A stretch of DNA of 49,574 nucleotides from positions 1-49,574 of the forward strand of contig KN805402.1 in the NCBI GenBank assembly GCA_000818945.1, read 5' to 3'. Each line of letters starts with the position of its first letter. The stretch's first letter is position 1. Source of the stretch: Schizochytrium sp. CCTCC M209059. Lineage: Eukaryota; Sar; Bigyra; Thraustochytrida; Thraustochytriidae. A model generated the notes under the pieces. It was not told the origin of the DNA, ran no database searches, and worked only from the letters and a program-made list of their open reading frames with translations. Positions 47,088 through 49,574 of the stretch are shown one piece after another. The position numbers were made by a program, and so were the translations under genes.

Positions 47088-47128
47088 GTTGTTTGTTTAT
47101 ACGCTTGCTTGCTTGATTGATTGATTGC
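47050..47128. repeat. (GTCT)n followed by GTTT, CTTG and ATTG runs
   Basis: Adjacent tetranucleotide tracts: about eight GTCT units, then GTTT, CTTG and ATTG blocks. Confidence 0.9.
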
Positions 47129-47415
47129 CTTCGCGGGCGCGCCTGCAGACGTAAGGTCGACCAGCTGCCTGGCGAACGCGCCACCCACCCAAACGGTCTG
47201 TCTGTTCAACCCTCCGACTCCGTTCGCACGTTGGTTCGTTCTTTCGAAGTTGCCTTGCTGCTGCCTCGTTGCTGCTACTGCCGCCGACGACGACTCGCAG
47301 CGCTCGATGCGCAGCGCCGCCGTCCTCCGCGCCGTCGGGCCTCGCGAGCCTCGAAGGTGCCGCGCGTGCACGATGCCCGCCCGGATTCGTGAACGAACGT
47401 ACGCTGTTAGCGAAT

Positions 47416-47457
47416 GTACGTATGTATGTATGTATGTACGTATGTATGTATGCTATG
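47416..47457. repeat. (GTAT)n tetranucleotide array
   Basis: About ten GTAT/GTAC units. Confidence 0.9.
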
Positions 47458-47724
47458 TATCCGCTGCGAACGAACGTGTATGTACGCAAGCACGGGCGCG
47501 CTGGGACGCGGCCCCTCGCCTCTGCGCGCGTGCAACCCGGCCTGGGCCTGCTTCTGCGCGCGCGCGCTCCTCCGGCAGGCCGCCTGTGCCGCGGCCCCGG
47601 CTCGCTCGCTCGCTCGCTCGCGCGCGGCGCGGTCGCGTGCCGCGGCTCGCGCTGTGCCCTGTCGCGTCTGGGATGGACGCGCGAACCGAGTCGGATCGAA
47701 TCGACGCGCGAGCCAAGCGACGGG

Positions 47725-47800
47725 CCTCGCCCGCGCTGCGCGGCCTCGCTCGCTCTGCGCGGCCTCGCTCGCGCTGCGCGGCCTCGCTCGCTCTGCGCGG
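47725..47800. repeat. 19-bp GC-rich minisatellite, four copies
   Basis: Four exact-length 19-bp units (CCTCGCTCGCTCTGCGCGG and close variants), at 47725, 47744, 47763 and 47782. Confidence 0.95.
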
Positions 47801-47899
47801 CTGCCGTGCAGACGCCGCGGTCCTGGGCTCGGGCGGCGAAGCGGAATTGCCTGGCCTCGCGGGGCGGCGCGGTCGGACCCCCCAGGGACGAAGACGAAG

Positions 47900-48020
47900 A
47901 GGAAGGAAGGAAAGAAAGAAAGACAGAAAGAAAGGGAGGGAGGAATAAAGGAATAAAGGAAGGAGGGCTTGGCTTGGCTTGGCTGGGCTTGCTCGGCTTG
48001 GCTGGGCTTGGCTCGGCGTG
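47900..48020. repeat. GAAA/GGAA tract followed by CTTGG/CTGGG repeats
   Basis: A purine tract of GAAA, GGAA and GGGA units changes at about 47967 into pentamers CTTGG, CTGGG and CTCGG. Confidence 0.85.
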
Positions 48021-49120
48021 GGTCGGGTTTGGTCGGCCTGAAGCGAGACGAGACGAGAGGAGACGAGCGGCCGGCTGCAGACGGAGGCGCGGACGGACGG
48101 CCCTCTCGGGTAGCGCGGGCGAGGAGAGCGGAGCGCGAAAAGCCCGAAAGACGCGTGAAAGACCGGGCGGCAGAAAGAAAGAATGAAAGAATGAATGAAG
48201 GAAAGAAAAGAAAAGAAGAAAGAAAGTAAGGAAATGGTATGAAAGCAAGTGAAAAAGAGCATAAGTCGTCAACAGAGGGGACGGCGGGCGAGCGACCGAC
48301 CCTCAGTCGCACGGCAGGGACAAGCACACCGCCTCTGGGCTTGCTGCGGGAAAGCTTGCCCTCCTCGCCGCGCGGGTGCGGGAGGGTGCGGGGCGCACGA
48401 GCTCGCAAGAGGACCGACGAGAGGGTCTTTCAGGTCAATCAGCGCGTCGAGGCGAGCTAGAAAAACGAGGCAGCGGCGGCGGCAACGCGAAGACCATGGC
48501 GGCGCGAGAAAAAACAAGGCCTGCGCGAGCGACGGCGAGACGGGTCTGCGCAACCTTCGAGCGGCCCTCTGCGCGTGCGCGGAGCGCGGGTTCATGAACT
48601 TGCGCTCCGCGCGCTCTGGGGCTGCTGTGAGAGAAGCGGCCGGCGACTGACCTGTAAAGCGCGAAAGTTGGGGCCGGCCCTCTGGCCATCGCTCGCTGGA
48701 GGGCCAGTCCGGAGTCGAGACGCGCGCTCTCGTCGTGACGGCACCGCGGCTCGCTGCCGCTTCCTGCTGGCTCGCTCGCGTCGCCTTCGCCTCTAGATCC
48801 TGGGGTGACGAGCGAGCGCGAAGCGATGGATTCGGGATGACATCGACGGTCATCATTCGCGGTCTCGCTCGCCAAGGCAAGACAACATAAGATCACACAA
48901 CTTGACACACAAGGATACGATAAATAGTTAAATAAGGCAGCATCGACTCGAGCGCTCGACCCGGTTCTCGAGGTACAGATGAGCAGAGAGGAAAGGGACT
49001 CGACCCTCCCCGTCTCGAGGCGCCCTGCCGTCCGCGTCGCTCTGCACCCAGCCCGCCAGGCGGGCCAGGCTGAAATCGAAATGCGACTCGTTAAACAAAC
49101 CAGGACGGGGTGACAATCCC

Positions 49121-49200
49121 TCTCGTCTCGTCTCGTCTCGTCTCGTCTCGTCTCGTCTCGTCTCGTCTCGTCTCGTCTCGTCTCGGCTCGACTCGACTCG
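49121..49200. repeat. (TCTCG)13 pentanucleotide array
   Basis: Thirteen perfect TCTCG units (49121-49185), followed by GCTCG and ACTCG variants. Confidence 0.95.
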
Positions 49201-49513
49201 GCTCAAAGCGACGCGTCTCGGCGTAGGTTCGTTCCAGCGCCGCGTGCGGAACGTCGGAGCGCTCGGAAGTCGGCCTCCTCGCGCTCGGGAGGCTCTTCGA
49301 GGCCGGGCCTGGCTGCTGCGGCTGGCGGGCTGGCTGGCAGTGCGTAGCGCTCGCTAGCCGCAGCCAGCTCAAAGCGCACGCGTGCGTGACGTTGACGAGA
49401 GCTGCGGCGCGGTCAGGCCCTCTTCGCACTCACCTGCGCGCCCAGGCTCGCATTGTCTCCATTCAACGCCCGCCCAACTTCCCTACAAAGAAAATCACGC
49501 TCGTCGCCGCTAG

Positions 49514-49574
49514 GAATGGCATGGCATGATATGACATGGGATGGGATAGATTGGAATGAAATGGAATGCAATGG
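49514..49574. repeat. ATGGC/ATGGA-type pentamer tract at window end
   Basis: Degenerate pentamers (ATGGC, ATGAT, ATGGG, AATGG) that continue to the last base of the window. Confidence 0.8.

Larger units (their letters stand above)
46613..49574. other. GC-rich, repeat-laden region without recognised gene
   Basis: About 3 kb in which no gene is recognised. Overlapping frames of 150-390 codons are open on both strands, all Arg/Ala/Ser/Pro-rich and without domain-like motifs, as expected where stops are rare. The region holds GTCT, GTAT, GAAA, CTTGG and TCTCG arrays and a 19-bp tandem repeat (listed separately). Confidence 0.6.

Noticed and set aside
47097..48408. Large overlapping minus- and plus-strand frames of 180-391 codons
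   Set aside because: All are Arg/Ala/Ser/Pro-rich, cross several simple repeats, overlap each other on both strands and show no domain or conserved motif.
1..49574. tRNA and rRNA genes
   Set aside because: I looked for T-loop-like GTTCGA contexts with pairing arms and for conserved rRNA blocks and found none I could support.

Overview
The window reads as nuclear DNA of a GC-rich, intron-poor protist, most likely a stramenopile and possibly a thraustochytrid-like labyrinthulomycete. The reasons are mostly long intronless genes, two short GT-AG introns, very abundant simple repeats, and a eukaryote-only gene set: RPB5, a p32/MAM33 protein, a PHAF1 homologue, a two-cyclase soluble adenylyl cyclase homologue, a GPR180/TMEM145-like receptor, a GT49 glycosyltransferase and a Costars domain. 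Species assignment is inference; no rRNA or tRNA gene was seen.

Layout. 0.4-3.4 kb: an acidic protein of unknown function, a tail-anchored VOC/glyoxalase-fold protein, and RPB5 on the minus strand. 5-9.3 kb: a PH/coiled-coil/Costars protein and threonine synthase. 9.5-10.5 kb: a secreted protein with a cathepsin propeptide (I29) domain whose reading frame runs into a 116-copy TTTGC array. 10.9-15 kb: a GT49 enzyme, a LYR-motif protein (minus) and a two-exon p32/MAM33 gene. 15.6-19.3 kb: an EF-hand/coiled-coil protein convergent with a CaMK-like kinase. 19.9-28.3 kb is an accessory island: a decayed minus-strand locus containing a TIR-like remnant, then a direct tandem duplication (unit about 2.7-2.9 kb, offset 3022 bp) of a PD-(D/E)XK nuclease/kinase-like gene together with the 3' remnant of a coiled-coil gene. 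One nuclease-kinase copy is intact; the other is broken by a 22-bp deletion. The island ends at a 468-bp assembly gap. 28.8-46.6 kb: a two-exon membrane protein (minus), the PHAF1 homologue, a 1593-residue coiled-coil protein, a tail-anchored TPR protein (minus), the GPR180-like receptor and the soluble adenylyl cyclase homologue (minus). 46.6-49.6 kb is GC-rich repeat-laden DNA in which no gene was recognised.

The housekeeping genes do not form an obvious pathway. Two themes recur: organelle or membrane attachment (p32, LYR, tail-anchored VOC and TPR proteins, N-terminal hydrophobic stretch on threonine synthase) and signalling (PH-Costars, EF-hand, CaMK-like kinase, adenylyl cyclase, 7TM receptor). 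The most unusual parts are the I29/KQSKA gene, in which a 5-bp repeat encodes the same pentapeptide in every frame, and the nuclease-pseudokinase duplication, whose two copies differ in patches as if shuffled with a third relative.
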